Positions 8,819 through 17,929 of a stretch of 36,716 bases of DNA are shown here, piece by piece. The position numbers and the translations under genes are program-made. Position 1 is the first letter of the stretch, and every line of letters begins with the position of its first letter. Source of the stretch: Symploca sp. SIO2E9 (GTDB lineage: Bacteria; Cyanobacteriota; Cyanobacteriia; Cyanobacteriales; Coleofasciculaceae); the NCBI GenBank assembly GCA_010692645.1, contig JAAHGS010000054.1:1-36716 (forward strand), in the 5' to 3' direction. A model generated the notes under the pieces. The model had not been told where the DNA came from. It worked only from the letters and a program-made list of their open reading frames with translations, and searched no databases.

Positions 8819-8982
8819 GGAGTTACGCACTGTACAAATCAACAATAGTGTGCATCAGGCAATTCGGTCATTTCACACGCTTCGACTAACTCCAATTTGC
8901 TCACTGCTTTTGCTGTCTCAGGCACTATAAATGGCTGAAATAACCAAATCTCCTATAGTACTAATGTACGATGCGTAAGTCC
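8819..8982. mobile_element. TA-flanked MITE (164 bp)
   Basis: Terminal inverted repeats GGAGTTACGCACTGTAC (left) and, read on the other strand, GGACTTACGCATCGTAC (right) are flanked by TA on both sides (8817-8818 and 8983-8984). This is the pattern of non-autonomous IS630/Tc1-mariner-type elements. No reading frame of note lies inside. The family link is inferred from TIR style and the TA duplication. Confidence 0.75.
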
Positions 8983-9020
8983 TAAGGTGCAACATTTAAC
9001 CTGTTAAAACCTGATATTCA

Positions 9021-10217
9021 TCAAATTCCAACCTGTATAGCATCACCTCTGACGGTAATGGCTGTTGCCTGCAAAGCACGAATCATAATGTTTCGTGCGC
9101 CATTCCAATCTCTGTGAGCGGTATACCCACATTGAGGGCACTTAAATTGCTTGCTTCCACCTAGTTTGGAATGAATATGACCGCATGTGGGGCAGGTTTT
9201 TGAGGTATAAGACTCATTGCACAGCACAACCAAAACACCTTCACGTTGAGCCATCTGCATCAAGTGTTGTTCAAATTTGTAGTGACTCCAAGTAAGCATG
9301 TTTCGAGCGGTTTTCTTGGCTAGTTTACGATGGGATTTGACCACCATTTCTGAAGTATCAAAAGTAGGCAGGAAAATCACTTTGTAATTGGATACTAGAA
9401 GCCTGGAAATCTTGTTGTGCAAGTCTTTTGTCAAACGTTGGATGCGCGACCTAATGCGGTGTGAAGCCTTCCTCATCGCTCGTCGCTGCCTCTTAGAAGC
9501 GCTTAAGTCGATGCGGCTCATAAGCTTATCAAGGTGAAAGCAAAGCCTTTGAATACGCCCAATATCCCCATTTCCGATTTCGATAATTGAATGACCATCA
9601 TAACCAGTCAAAAATGTTCTGACACCCGGATCTAGGGCAATAACACTAGTTGCACTTGTATCAACTTCTGGGCGAACTTCAGGGAAGATTCCGTACCAGT
9701 GACCACGTTCATAAATCAACTGAGTACCATACTCGCATTCCGATGGAAACTTTTCTGGCGCTCGATACTCTAGACCCTTTACCTTAGTGGGATACCAAGT
9801 ACCATGCTTGTAATTTCGGGCCTTGAACTTTACAACCTGAGAAGGCTTGCGACAGGACTTGAACTTTGCCCCATCACTACCATTTGCCTTGGCTTGCTTA
9901 TGGGCATCAAGAGCATCAGCGGCAGCTTCCTGTAGCTGATGACCGGGAAGAGTTTTGACCCATTCTGGGCGTTGAGATGCTCGTACCCATTTCTGCAAAG
10001 TATAAGCTGAACCCTGCCAGCCTGAACGCAATTGAGCTATGCACCAGTTGTATATCCAGCGATAGGCATTTACCCAGCGCTTCCAGGTTTGATGTAGTTC
10101 TTTAGATGGAAATACCCTGAGCTTCCTGACACTGTTGGGTGTCAACTTCGTCGTCTGGTTCCGAGGCTTGCTCTTGAATTGCTTTGCTCGCTTGCTTTTG
10201 GTACTTCCTGAGTCCAT
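9021..10217 (-). CDS. tnpB: TnpB, RNA-guided nuclease of IS607-type element
   Basis: TnpB proteins are RuvC-like nucleases guided by an RNA from the element's 3' end; they cut the empty donor site and so favour retention of the transposon. This copy is about 398 residues from ATG 10217. The frame stays open up to 10721, but that part overlaps tnpA in another frame and is not TnpB-like. Marks seen: RuvC-I VIALDPGVRTFLTG, the bridge-helix region RRAMRKASHRIRSRIQRL, a four-Cys zinc finger CPTCG...FKCPQCG, and RuvC-III HRDWNGARNIM. It looks intact. The guide RNA should overlap the last part of the gene and run to the element end near 9003. Confidence 0.9.
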   Translation of the reverse strand: MDSGSTKSKRAKQFKSKPRNQTTKLTPNSVRKLRVFPSKELHQTWKRWVNAYRWIYNWCIAQLRSGWQGSAYTLQKWVRASQRPEWVKTLPGHQLQEAAADALDAHKQAKANGSDGAKFKSCRKPSQVVKFKARNYKHGTWYPTKVKGLEYRAPEKFPSECEYGTQLIYERGHWYGIFPEVRPEVDTSATSVIALDPGVRTFLTGYDGHSIIEIGNGDIGRIQRLCFHLDKLMSRIDLSASKRQRRAMRKASHRIRSRIQRLTKDLHNKISRLLVSNYKVIFLPTFDTSEMVVKSHRKLAKKTARNMLTWSHYKFEQHLMQMAQREGVLVVLCNESYTSKTCPTCGHIHSKLGGSKQFKCPQCGYTAHRDWNGARNIMIRALQATAITVRGDAIQVGI

Positions 10218-10731
10218 AAAGCCGCGCACTGAAGCAATGGAGGATGGCGAGAATATCTTCAACGAGTTCCTCCTGTGGAGACAAGTCACGTTGGTTGAGA
10301 ACCACGAGCTTGACTCCATTTTGCTGGCAGAGCCACTCAAGCAAAGGAAATCCGAATCGGACAAGTCTGTCGGAGTAAGCGATGACAAGTGAGTTGATAT
10401 TACCTGCGCATACTTGTTCCAATATTTTGAGCAGTTTTCTCCGTTTAAAATTGAGTCCGCTCCCAACCTCTGTAACAATTCGTGCTTCTGGGTAGTGTTG
10501 GCGTAAAAACTCAGCTTGTCTTTCAAGGTCATCCCGTTGGGAATGGGTAGAGACTCTTGCATAGCAGATAATGGGCTTATTTTCCTGGTCTTCTCCTTCA
10601 ATACAGAAGCGTCTTTGACCCCCTTCTGTTCTAAGGCTGTCGAGCCTGCCTGCTTTGTCCCACTTTCTGAGTGTTTGTACTGAGACTCCAAAGTGTTTTG
10701 CCGCTTCTCTCGGTGTAACATATTTTTTCAT
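10102..10731 (-). CDS. tnpA: IS607-family serine recombinase (TnpA)
   Basis: The transposase of the element is about 209 residues. A MerR-like HTH opens it (VTPREAAKHFGVSVQTLRKWDKAGRLDSLRTEGGQRRF), followed by a small serine-recombinase domain with the nucleophile region ICYARVSTHSQRDDLERQ and SLVIAYSDRLVRFGFPLLEWL. The start is taken at ATG 10731; an upstream in-frame TTG at 10743 would add SGL. The 3' end overlaps tnpB by 116 bases in another frame, so the two are translationally linked. It appears intact. Confidence 0.9.
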   Translation of the reverse strand: MKKYVTPREAAKHFGVSVQTLRKWDKAGRLDSLRTEGGQRRFCIEGEDQENKPIICYARVSTHSQRDDLERQAEFLRQHYPEARIVTEVGSGLNFKRRKLLKILEQVCAGNINSLVIAYSDRLVRFGFPLLEWLCQQNGVKLVVLNQRDLSPQEELVEDILAILHCFSARLYGLRKYQKQASKAIQEQASEPDDEVDTQQCQEAQGISI

Positions 10732-10882
10732 TAAACCTGACAAAAGCTTATATACTATTTTCTAGAAGATAATATCAGGTTTAACAACCTTTTTCGCTAA
10801 TAATTACAGCTCGACAGATCGACGCGGAGAATTCAAATCCCACGCAAAATTTCCTTCACCCAGGTATTCCACGCCAAAAACC

Positions 10883-12898
10883 CTAATTAACCAACCAAGG
10901 ATCTTCAGCTAGAATTGCCGAAGTACGCCTCCCTAATTGCTGTTGTTGAATTCGCTCCAAACTGCCAAGGGGAATCGAAGCAATCAGCTGACGGGTGTAT
11001 TCCTGTTGCGGTTGGCGGTAAATCTTCTCAGCCTGATCTATCTCTTCAATTTTGCCCTGATTCATCACCAAAATGCGATCGCTCATAAACTTAACTACAC
11101 TCAAATCGTGGGAAATGAAAATGTAAGTCAGACCAAACTCACTCTGCAACTCTTTAAGAAGATTAAGTACCTGTGCCTGCACCGAAACATCCAAAGCCGA
11201 CACTGACTCATCACAGATGATTAACTTAGGATTGAGTGCTAGGGCCCTAGCTATACAAATCCGCTGCCGTTGCCCACCTGAAAACTCATGAGCATAACGA
11301 TTCATCCAGTCAGCATTTAAGCCAACTCGCTCTAGGAGATAGGCAGCGCGATCGCGTCTTTCTTGAGGCTTATTGTTAACATTATGGATTAGTAGTGGCT
11401 CCATAATCGTCTCCCCAATTTTAAAGCGCGGGTCCAAGGAACTAAAAGGATTCTGGAAAACGATTTGCATCTCTCGCCGCAAGCGTCGTAGAGGCCTACC
11501 TGCCAGAGTAGTAATTTCTTGGTTTTCAAAGAAAACCTGACCACTCATCGGTTCAAGTAATCGCAGTACAGTCCTAGCAAGAGTCGATTTGCCGCAGCCT
11601 GATTCTCCCACAACGCCCAAAGTTTCCCCTGGGTAAACCTCAAAGGAGACATCATTAACTGCCATAATATAGCGCTTAGTTTTACCAAATACTCCCTGCA
11701 CTGGAAAACCAACCTGAAGATTGCAGACAGCCAGGAGAGGGGAAGTTTGGGCAGTGTGACGAAACTCACCAGAGTTAATCTCAGCAGATGCAGTCTGAGG
11801 CTGGTAATCTTGAGTCCCTAGCTGGCTTGGAACTAACAAATTTCCACCCTCTCCCCCTCTTCCCCTCTCCTCCTCTTCCAAAGGTACCGCCTCAGGTATT
11901 TTTTCTTGAATAACCTGTTCACCACTTTCAGTGGTTACTGTTTCCATAAAGTCTGAGATTGTTGGTAGGTATTGCAGGCGCTTCTCAAGGGTAGGGCGGC
12001 AAGCCAGTAAACCCTTAGTATAGGGATGCTGAGGATTAGCAAAAATCTGCATCACATCGCCGTTTTCAACAATTTTGCCCTGATACATGACTGCCACACT
12101 ATCAGCAATTTCTGCAATCACACCCAAGTCATGGGTAATAAACACCATCGACATGCCGCGCTTATCGCGCAATTCTCTAAGCAAGTCGAGAATTGCTGCT
12201 TGCACAGTGACATCGAGGGCGGTAGTCGGTTCATCAGCAATCAAAACCTCAGGATTGCAAGAAATTGCCATCGCAATCATCACCCGTTGCAGTTGCCCCC
12301 CAGAAAATTCATGGGGATAGCGTTTGAGGATTGCCAGTTTTTGCTGATTAATTTGGTGGTTGATTGCCTTTTCTCCAGGCAAAGGTTTATGGGGATGCTC
12401 CCGGCGGTATTCTTCAAGATAGTGCCTTCTCAATTCTTGATCGCTGGGGAGAAGCCTAACTTCTTGGAGACGAGAAATTGCCTGACGCCGTGCCTCTGCT
12501 TGCGAAACATCTTGGTGTAGCCTAATTGCTTCGGTGAGCTGAAACCCACAAGTATAGACTGGGTTTAGGGAACTCATTGGTTCCTGAAAAATCATCGAAA
12601 TTTGACCGCCTCGATAGAAACGCCTTTGTTGTACACTGAGCTGCAACAAATTCACTGGTTCTGCCTGTTGAGCCGAGGCATGGAAATAAATCTCACCACT
12701 GGTAATTTTGCCAGCAGGAGGCAATAAACCCATCACCGCTAGTGAAGTTACCGATTTGCCTGAACCAGACTCACCCACAATTCCTAGTGTTTGTCCGCGA
12801 TTGAGTTTAAAATTAACCTCGTCAACAGCCAAAACCTGCTGTTCATCGGTTTGGAATTGCACTTTTAGGTGGCGGACATCAAGAATGGTGGCAGTCAT
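10883..12898 (-). CDS. Fused dual ATP-binding protein of peptide/nickel-type ABC transporter
   Basis: The 671-residue cytoplasmic ATPase joins DppD-like and DppF-like halves in one chain, as in E. coli GsiA/YejF, and would energise uptake of oligopeptides or related solutes. Domain 1 (about 5-300) has Walker A GESGSGKS, signature FSGGQLQRV and Walker [13 protein letters not shown]. Domain 2 (about 390-640) has [16 protein letters not shown] and [12 protein letters not shown], where Ser replaces the more usual Pro. A low-complexity linker rich in Glu/Gly/Arg (near 345-356) matches a CCCCTCTTCC-type tract in the DNA. No permease or binding protein is adjacent, so its partners must be encoded elsewhere. 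Confidence 0.92.
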   Translation of the reverse strand: MTATILDVRHLKVQFQTDEQQVLAVDEVNFKLNRGQTLGIVGESGSGKSVTSLAVMGLLPPAGKITSGEIYFHASAQQAEPVNLLQLSVQQRRFYRGGQISMIFQEPMSSLNPVYTCGFQLTEAIRLHQDVSQAEARRQAISRLQEVRLLPSDQELRRHYLEEYRREHPHKPLPGEKAINHQINQQKLAILKRYPHEFSGGQLQRVMIAMAISCNPEVLIADEPTTALDVTVQAAILDLLRELRDKRGMSMVFITHDLGVIAEIADSVAVMYQGKIVENGDVMQIFANPQHPYTKGLLACRPTLEKRLQYLPTISDFMETVTTESGEQVIQEKIPEAVPLEEEERGRGGEGGNLLVPSQLGTQDYQPQTASAEINSGEFRHTAQTSPLLAVCNLQVGFPVQGVFGKTKRYIMAVNDVSFEVYPGETLGVVGESGCGKSTLARTVLRLLEPMSGQVFFENQEITTLAGRPLRRLRREMQIVFQNPFSSLDPRFKIGETIMEPLLIHNVNNKPQERRDRAAYLLERVGLNADWMNRYAHEFSGGQRQRICIARALALNPKLIICDESVSALDVSVQAQVLNLLKELQSEFGLTYIFISHDLSVVKFMSDRILVMNQGKIEEIDQAEKIYRQPQQEYTRQLIASIPLGSLERIQQQQLGRRTSAILAEDPWLVN

Positions 12899-12944
12899 GG
12901 CAAATCAATCACGGAAATCAACTCTAAATTGTAGCAAGAGGTCT

Positions 12945-12989
12945 ATAGTTCATGGTTCATTTGCCTATGAGCAATGGGCCATGAACTAT
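12945..12989. repeat. Inverted repeat of the TAGTTCA family
   Basis: ATAGTTCATGG (12945-12955) pairs perfectly with CCATGAACTAT (12979-12989), followed by TTTTTTC on the plus strand. It could act as a terminator for plus-strand transcription but no plus-strand gene ends here. It is built from the same words as the repeats at 7824 and 13376. Confidence 0.6.
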
Positions 12990-13089
12990 TTTTTCTAGAA
13001 GTTACCAGCTTTTTAGGCTCCTATTGTGTGGGAAAGGGCAAGTCCTGGGAATTATTTATGCTGAAGTTGCAAACTACTCTAAAGATTGA

Positions 13090-13344
13090 TTACAATAGAC
13101 GAGGACTCAAGCTAGTCGCAACAACGGCAATGTGATCGCCGATTGATAATGATATAGCAGGAGGCAGGAGGCTCCAGGGCCCGATGCTGGAGGAAAAGCC
13201 AAGTTCTATCTGAGTTTGGGACTTTTTTAATGTCTTAACCGCCTTGGCGATTGCTATACCATCAGAGAAAGCTCTGCTGGTTCGCAAAGCAATACAGGGT
13301 TCAACTGTACGGCTTCTGATACTGATGCTGATTTTGATCAACAC
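13090..13344 (-). CDS. Small hypothetical protein (84 residues, GTG start)
   Basis: I cannot assign this with confidence. The GTG at 13344 has a good ribosome site (AGAGGA, about 6 bases upstream), which favours a real gene. The sequence has no Cys pairs, signal peptide or membrane helix. The second half, with IELGFSSSIGPWSLLPPAIS and LSIGDHIAVVA, follows the hydrophobic pattern of HPr-like folds, but the active-site histidine motif is absent. That likeness is weak and could be chance. It lies alone between repeat-derived hairpins. Confidence 0.4.
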   Translation of the reverse strand: MLIKISISIRSRTVEPCIALRTSRAFSDGIAIAKAVKTLKKSQTQIELGFSSSIGPWSLLPPAISLSIGDHIAVVATSLSPRLL

Positions 13345-13904
13345 TAGTTTTCCTCTAATTCGTCCATGGTTTATTGTTCATTATTGATTGTGATCGGCAA
13401 TCAACTATGAACTATTAACTATGAATTGATCATTACCTTTAATCTACCAACTTAGCCTGAACTCAAATTATACAGCAGATAATAACTCAAACTATCAGGA
13501 TGATTAGGTTGTTACATTGTAGTAGAAGTTAGTTGGTTTTCCGATTACAGAACCGAAACTTCAGCTCTTCCATCACCTAGTTCAAAAGCCAGGAGTTGAA
13601 AATCTCTGACTAATAGCCAAAGTCCTATCAAGAGGACTAAAAATTTACTATCTGATTTGTCAACAGAGATATTATCTACCGTATTTCTATTGGGGATGTT
13701 GCGGATCACCTCAAAACTTAATTATGATCCTAACATTCTACTAAGTGCAGGCTAGCAGAAATAACCCAGCAGTTAACAAGCGGCAAAACTCTTATGATCA
13801 AACACTTTTGAATGCATGGCTTCCGCTCAGGGGAACTAAGCTTTCATAACCAAGAGTTTGTGCTTGGTTGAATATCTAAAAACTTTTGAAATCTACAATA
13901 ACTT
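13345..13904. other. Intergenic region with hairpin repeat
   Basis: 560 bases without a supported gene. An imperfect hairpin, GTTCATTATTGATTG at about 13376 with CAATCAACTATGAAC ending near 13412, belongs to the ATAGTTCA repeat family. I see nothing else recognisable, and no clear ribosome site before the next gene. Confidence 0.4.
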
Positions 13905-14396
13905 ATGCTCGTACTCACAGCCAAACAACTAGAACACCAAGGGGTTTCTGTCGAAGAAGCCAATGAAGCCTCTCAAATTAGAACCACTAATAAAATTTTT
14001 ACTAGAGGTAGGGATTTTCCTAAACACCGACGAGAAGCTGCCGTCAAACTTGGTCACAAATATCTTGATGACGGTATTTTCTGTTTTATCGCCGAAAACG
14101 ATCATTCCCTAACAGTTTGGGTTGAGAAGAAGGAGGCAATTCTCCCAAGCTCAAATATGAGTAACCATAAAACCACAGCTCAGTCCCCTACTGCTTTGGT
14201 AACAACAGAGACTAAAACGTTACCTTCAGTTATAAAAGAGTCTCGAAGTTATACTCCTGAAACCACCTTAATTGCCCAAAATCGAGATAGAAAACATAGA
14301 GGTGATGTGGAGAGGCAACTCCCATCCCAGTCACCTCCTGTTCAAGACAAATCGGCGAAAAAACGAAGCAGGAAATATCGCGGGATTTCCTACTAA
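13905..14396 (+). CDS. Hypothetical protein
   Basis: I do not recognise a family in this 163-residue protein. The first 75 residues look like a compact alpha/beta unit (LTAKQLEHQGVSVEEANEAS, FPKHRREAAVKLGHKYLDDG, IFCFIAENDHSLTVWVEK). The rest is polar, rich in Ser/Thr/Pro/Lys and probably disordered, ending in a basic RKYRGISY-type tail. There is no signal peptide or membrane segment. It is convergent with the proline catabolism gene, with only 7 bases between the stops. No clear ribosome site precedes ATG 13905. Confidence 0.6.
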   Translation: MLVLTAKQLEHQGVSVEEANEASQIRTTNKIFTRGRDFPKHRREAAVKLGHKYLDDGIFCFIAENDHSLTVWVEKKEAILPSSNMSNHKTTAQSPTALVTTETKTLPSVIKESRSYTPETTLIAQNRDRKHRGDVERQLPSQSPPVQDKSAKKRSRKYRGISY

Positions 14397-14403
14397 CTAA
14401 TAA

Positions 14404-17388
14404 TTAATCAACTCCTGCAATTGGTGCAAAGCCCTGACGTTGAATATTTTCGGTAATCGTCTTGGGCTCCAAAAATTGTAGTAAATAATCTGGACCACCT
14501 GCCTTAGAGCCGACTCCAGACATCTTAAAACCACCAAAGGGTTGACGAGAAACGATCGCCCCAGTAATGTTGCGGTTGATATAAAGGTTGCCTACTTCAA
14601 ACTCCACTGATGCCTGTTGAATGTGGGAAGGTGTTCTCGAATACAAGCCACCAGTGAGGGCATAGTTGGTACCATTAGCCACCTGTAACGCCTCTTGGAA
14701 ATTCTTCACCCGTATTACAGCAACTACTGGACCAAAAATCTCTTCTTGGGCAATTTTGGCATCAGGCGCAACATTGGAAAAGATAACTGGACCAATGAAA
14801 TAACCAGTTTCCGGCGCACTCATCTCTAAAGCCACTTCTGCTTCAGTACGGCCCTTTTCAATATAATCCCGGATGCGATCGCGCGCGGTAGCATCAATTA
14901 CTGGTCCGACTTGAGTACTAGGAGCAATTGCCGGACCAATATTAAGCGATCGCGTTGTTTCCACCATGCGCTCAATCAGGCTATCATAAATAGACTCAAC
15001 GACAATTACCCGCGAACAGGCAGAGCATTTTTGACCACTGTAACCAAAAGCTGACTGCACGATGCCAGCCACTGCTTGGTCAAGGTCAGCACTCTCATCT
15101 ACAATTACCGCATTCTTACCCCCCATCTCAGCAATCACTCGCTTCAGGTGTTTTTGATGCGGTTGTACAATCGCTGCCTCTGCATAAATCTGGCAACCCA
15201 CCTGCTGCGAACCAGTAAAAGCAATCAGGTGAACATCCCGATGCTTAACCATATGGGCACCGACGGTTGAACCCTTAGCTGGGACATATTGGAATACGCC
15301 CTTAGGTATGCCTGCTTCTACTAAGATTTCCGCTAATTTCGCCGCAATCACTGATGATGTCTCCGCTGGTTTGAGCAAAGCACAATTTCCTGACACCAGT
15401 GCCGCCACCGTCATCCCTGTGGAAATGGCAATGGGGAAATTCCAAGGAGAAATAACTACTGCAATGCCTCGCGGCTGGTAGACATAACGATTATTTTCGC
15501 CAGCGAGATCATAGTTATAACCTTGATCTAAGCGTTCCATCTCGTCAGCATAGTAGCGGCAGAAGTCAATAGCTTCTGAGACTTCGGCATCAGCTTGCCG
15601 CAAAGCTTTACCAACTTCGAGCGATACCCAAGCCGACATTTGATCACGACGTTCTTCCATTAAGTCTGCCACCTTTCGTAAGACAGCAGCTCTTTGTCTG
15701 ACTGGTGTCTTACGCCAGCCTGGGAATGCCGCTTTTGCCGCTTGCAAAGCTTGCTCAGCTTGTTCTACAGAGATCAGCCCAATTTTCCCTATTACTTCGC
15801 TGGGATTGGAAGGATTGACAGAATCCACGATTTGGGCAGTTGCTGTATACTCACCATCAATTAAGGGTAGATAAGTTTTACCCAACTGTTGGCGAACACT
15901 GTTGAGTGCTTGTTTAGCTTCCTCTCTAGCTTTTAGCAAGGCATAGTCCCTATCGGCAGCATTGGTAAAAACCGCAACATTTTCTGCCTTTACCCCTGTT
16001 CCTTTCTCTTCGTCTCCTACAAGCGGCGCTGCTAACAATTCCTCAATCGGTCGCTCTTCTAGATTTTGCCGTAGGAAGGAGCTATTTGCCGTATTTTCCA
16101 GTAAGCGGCGAATCAGATAGGCCATCCCTGGCAATAGTTCTCCATAGGGAGCATAGACGCGCACCCGATGACCACGTTGGACTAGGGCTTTTGCCAATTG
16201 GTCACCCATACCATAGAGGACTTGCATCTCAAAGCAACGACGAGGGACGTTAAGGCTTTCAGCAATAGCGATCGCATGGGCTTGTGAGCGTACGTTATGA
16301 GAACCAATTGCTGAGTATATATACTCATGATTTTCCAGCATTAACTGGGTCAACTTCTCAAAATTGGCATCAGTAGCAGCTTTCTCGCTATATACTGGCA
16401 CTGGCCAATCCTTCTGCAGGGAATTGATTGTCTCTTGATCCCAATATGCGCCCTTAATCAGCCTTACAGTTATTGGATTACCACGCTCTTTTGCCCAATC
16501 AATCACCCCTCGCAAGTCTTGCTCAGAATCTTTTAGATATGCCTGTATAGTGATTCCGATATCAGTGCGAGTGCAAAATTCCTCTGTCATCAATAGCTCT
16601 TTAAGGATTGACAGAGTCATATCTTTGTAGACATACTGCTCCATATCAAAGTGAACTGCTGCTCCTAGTTCCTGGGCACGGCGCAGTAGCTTGCGGAGGC
16701 GGGCGCATACTCGTTCTTTGCTTCCCTCTGAATCAAGAGGGTCAAACTGAGAGTAAAAAGCTGTTAACTTAACAGATACTTGCACTAGCGGCAGAGGCTC
16801 GCCATCAGCATGATCAATTTCCTCAACTTTAGACCAGCGTTGAGCTTGTTTCCCTAGTTGTTCAATCAACTCCAGATAGCCTTCTAGATAAGACTGCGCC
16901 TCAGTCTCAGCAATTACTGCCTCACCCAATAAATCAATGGTGAAAGCCATTTTGTCTTTACGCAGTCGCTCAATCGTCTTGATTACCTGTTTGATATTCT
17001 CGCCAGCAATATATTTGTGAGCCAGAGTTTCAACAGCAGTAGAAACAGTCTGTGCCGCTAGTTGGCCTGGCATTGAGTCGGGATTGGTGAAATTGAGAAT
17101 TCCCTTGAGTGCACTTGGCAATTCAACTGACTCATCCCCTAGGTATTCCCGTAAATGGCGAGCTACTTCAGGTTTAGAGCGCAAAGCTGGTAAAGTGTCG
17201 ATGAAGCGAAACAACTGTACCCGCAAATTAGGGTTACTCATCGCCCAAGCCAGAATTTTATCATCCCAACGCATTTGCTCACGCATCTGGGACAAGAAGG
17301 AACGCTTCTGGCGCGTTGCTTCCAGTAGCTGTTTTGCAATTTCTAAGGTTTTGGCTTCGTAGCTACTTTCGGGGACTTTTACAACCAC
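14404..17388 (-). CDS. putA: Bifunctional proline dehydrogenase / L-glutamate gamma-semialdehyde dehydrogenase
   Basis: The 994-residue enzyme oxidises proline to pyrroline-5-carboxylate with FAD, and then to glutamate with NAD+. The proline dehydrogenase barrel covers about 100-450 (VQVSVKLTAFYSQFDP, LIKGAYWDQE, and RCFEMQVLYGMGD with RVYAPYGELLPGMAYLIRRLLEN). The aldehyde dehydrogenase domain covers about 500-985, with SPWNFPIAI, IAFTGSQQVG, IAEMGGKNAVIVD and the catalytic Cys788 in YSGQKCSACSRV. There is no N-terminal DNA-binding domain of the E. coli PutA kind, so it should not regulate itself. The length is normal for the short, type A-like form. It is divergent from the kinase at 17930. 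Confidence 0.95.
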   Translation of the reverse strand: MVVKVPESSYEAKTLEIAKQLLEATRQKRSFLSQMREQMRWDDKILAWAMSNPNLRVQLFRFIDTLPALRSKPEVARHLREYLGDESVELPSALKGILNFTNPDSMPGQLAAQTVSTAVETLAHKYIAGENIKQVIKTIERLRKDKMAFTIDLLGEAVIAETEAQSYLEGYLELIEQLGKQAQRWSKVEEIDHADGEPLPLVQVSVKLTAFYSQFDPLDSEGSKERVCARLRKLLRRAQELGAAVHFDMEQYVYKDMTLSILKELLMTEEFCTRTDIGITIQAYLKDSEQDLRGVIDWAKERGNPITVRLIKGAYWDQETINSLQKDWPVPVYSEKAATDANFEKLTQLMLENHEYIYSAIGSHNVRSQAHAIAIAESLNVPRRCFEMQVLYGMGDQLAKALVQRGHRVRVYAPYGELLPGMAYLIRRLLENTANSSFLRQNLEERPIEELLAAPLVGDEEKGTGVKAENVAVFTNAADRDYALLKAREEAKQALNSVRQQLGKTYLPLIDGEYTATAQIVDSVNPSNPSEVIGKIGLISVEQAEQALQAAKAAFPGWRKTPVRQRAAVLRKVADLMEERRDQMSAWVSLEVGKALRQADAEVSEAIDFCRYYADEMERLDQGYNYDLAGENNRYVYQPRGIAVVISPWNFPIAISTGMTVAALVSGNCALLKPAETSSVIAAKLAEILVEAGIPKGVFQYVPAKGSTVGAHMVKHRDVHLIAFTGSQQVGCQIYAEAAIVQPHQKHLKRVIAEMGGKNAVIVDESADLDQAVAGIVQSAFGYSGQKCSACSRVIVVESIYDSLIERMVETTRSLNIGPAIAPSTQVGPVIDATARDRIRDYIEKGRTEAEVALEMSAPETGYFIGPVIFSNVAPDAKIAQEEIFGPVVAVIRVKNFQEALQVANGTNYALTGGLYSRTPSHIQQASVEFEVGNLYINRNITGAIVSRQPFGGFKMSGVGSKAGGPDYLLQFLEPKTITENIQRQGFAPIAGVD

Positions 17389-17929
17389 TGGCGTAGACTC
17401 CTGATTCAGGGCTATAGCAATAATTTTGCCAGCTTCGTATTATACCTTGAGTGAATCATAAGATAAATATAGAATAATAATCTTACCAGAAAATACAAGT
17501 AAATAGCATCACTCTGTGGAGTGTTATCTGTGCCAGCCAAATTGATTACTCTTAGGTCTTGTATTGCTGGCAAGACTTTGAGCAGAGTTTTGATAGTGGT
17601 GAAGTACACAAATCCTGGAAAAGGAGCTAGGGGACAGGAGTTGAATGTATTACACCAAATTGAAGTTATTTAAACTCACACAGGTTCACGTATGTCAAGG
17701 TAATACAACGTAATATAAAGTTCAGTAAATATACGGTGATTTGCCCCCAAGACAAACCTATACCTTATTTGTGTGACCTAAACTGCGGGTGCAATATCCT
17801 CTAGGCTCTCAAAGGGAGAAAGCAACCTCAGAAAATTTCAGCAAAGGTCAAATAAGGGTGCGTCATACGGTGGCTGAGTACTACTGATTAAAGTCCAGAT
17901 GTCCCAGAAAACTGGGAGGAATAGCGACA
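17389..17929. other. Intergenic region, divergent promoters
   Basis: 541 bases between putA and the PAS-GAF kinase. I find no supported gene. A small hairpin (CCCAGAAAACTGGG) lies just before and partly within the ribosome site GGGAGGA (17914-17920) of the kinase and might tune its translation. Confidence 0.45.

Larger units (their letters stand above)
9003..10785 (-). mobile_element. IS607-type insertion sequence (tnpA + tnpB)
   Basis: The element encodes a serine recombinase (TnpA) and an overlapping TnpB, the hallmark pair of IS607. GTTAAAACCTGATATT at 9003-9018 and its near-perfect inverted partner AATATCAGGTTTAAC at 10771-10785 flank the two genes and are taken as the approximate ends. 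IS607 elements usually make no clear target duplication, and none is seen, so the exact borders are uncertain by tens of bases. Confidence 0.75.
8772..10861 (+). mobile_element. MITE family A, copy 2, split by nested insertions
   Basis: The left end (GGGTGAGCGCAAAAAGGTG, then AAATAAGTAAGCAGAC) and right end (GACGCGGAGAATTCAAATCC, then CACGCAAAATTTCCTTCACCC) are the two halves of the element seen whole at 3468-3562. The outer boundaries carry a perfect 9-bp direct repeat AGGTATTCC (8763-8771 and 10862-10870), which proves that the ends belong to one insertion. About 2 kb of later insertions (a TA-flanked MITE and an IS607-type transposon) now separate the halves. Confidence 0.85.

Noticed and set aside
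10218..10721. Long N-terminal extension of the TnpB reading frame (to 566 residues)
   Set aside because: This part overlaps the recombinase gene in another frame and has no TnpB-like sequence; the protein is placed from ATG 10217.
17412..17609. 65-codon minus-strand frame upstream of putA
   Set aside because: No ribosome site, no recognisable features and AT-rich composition; likely chance.
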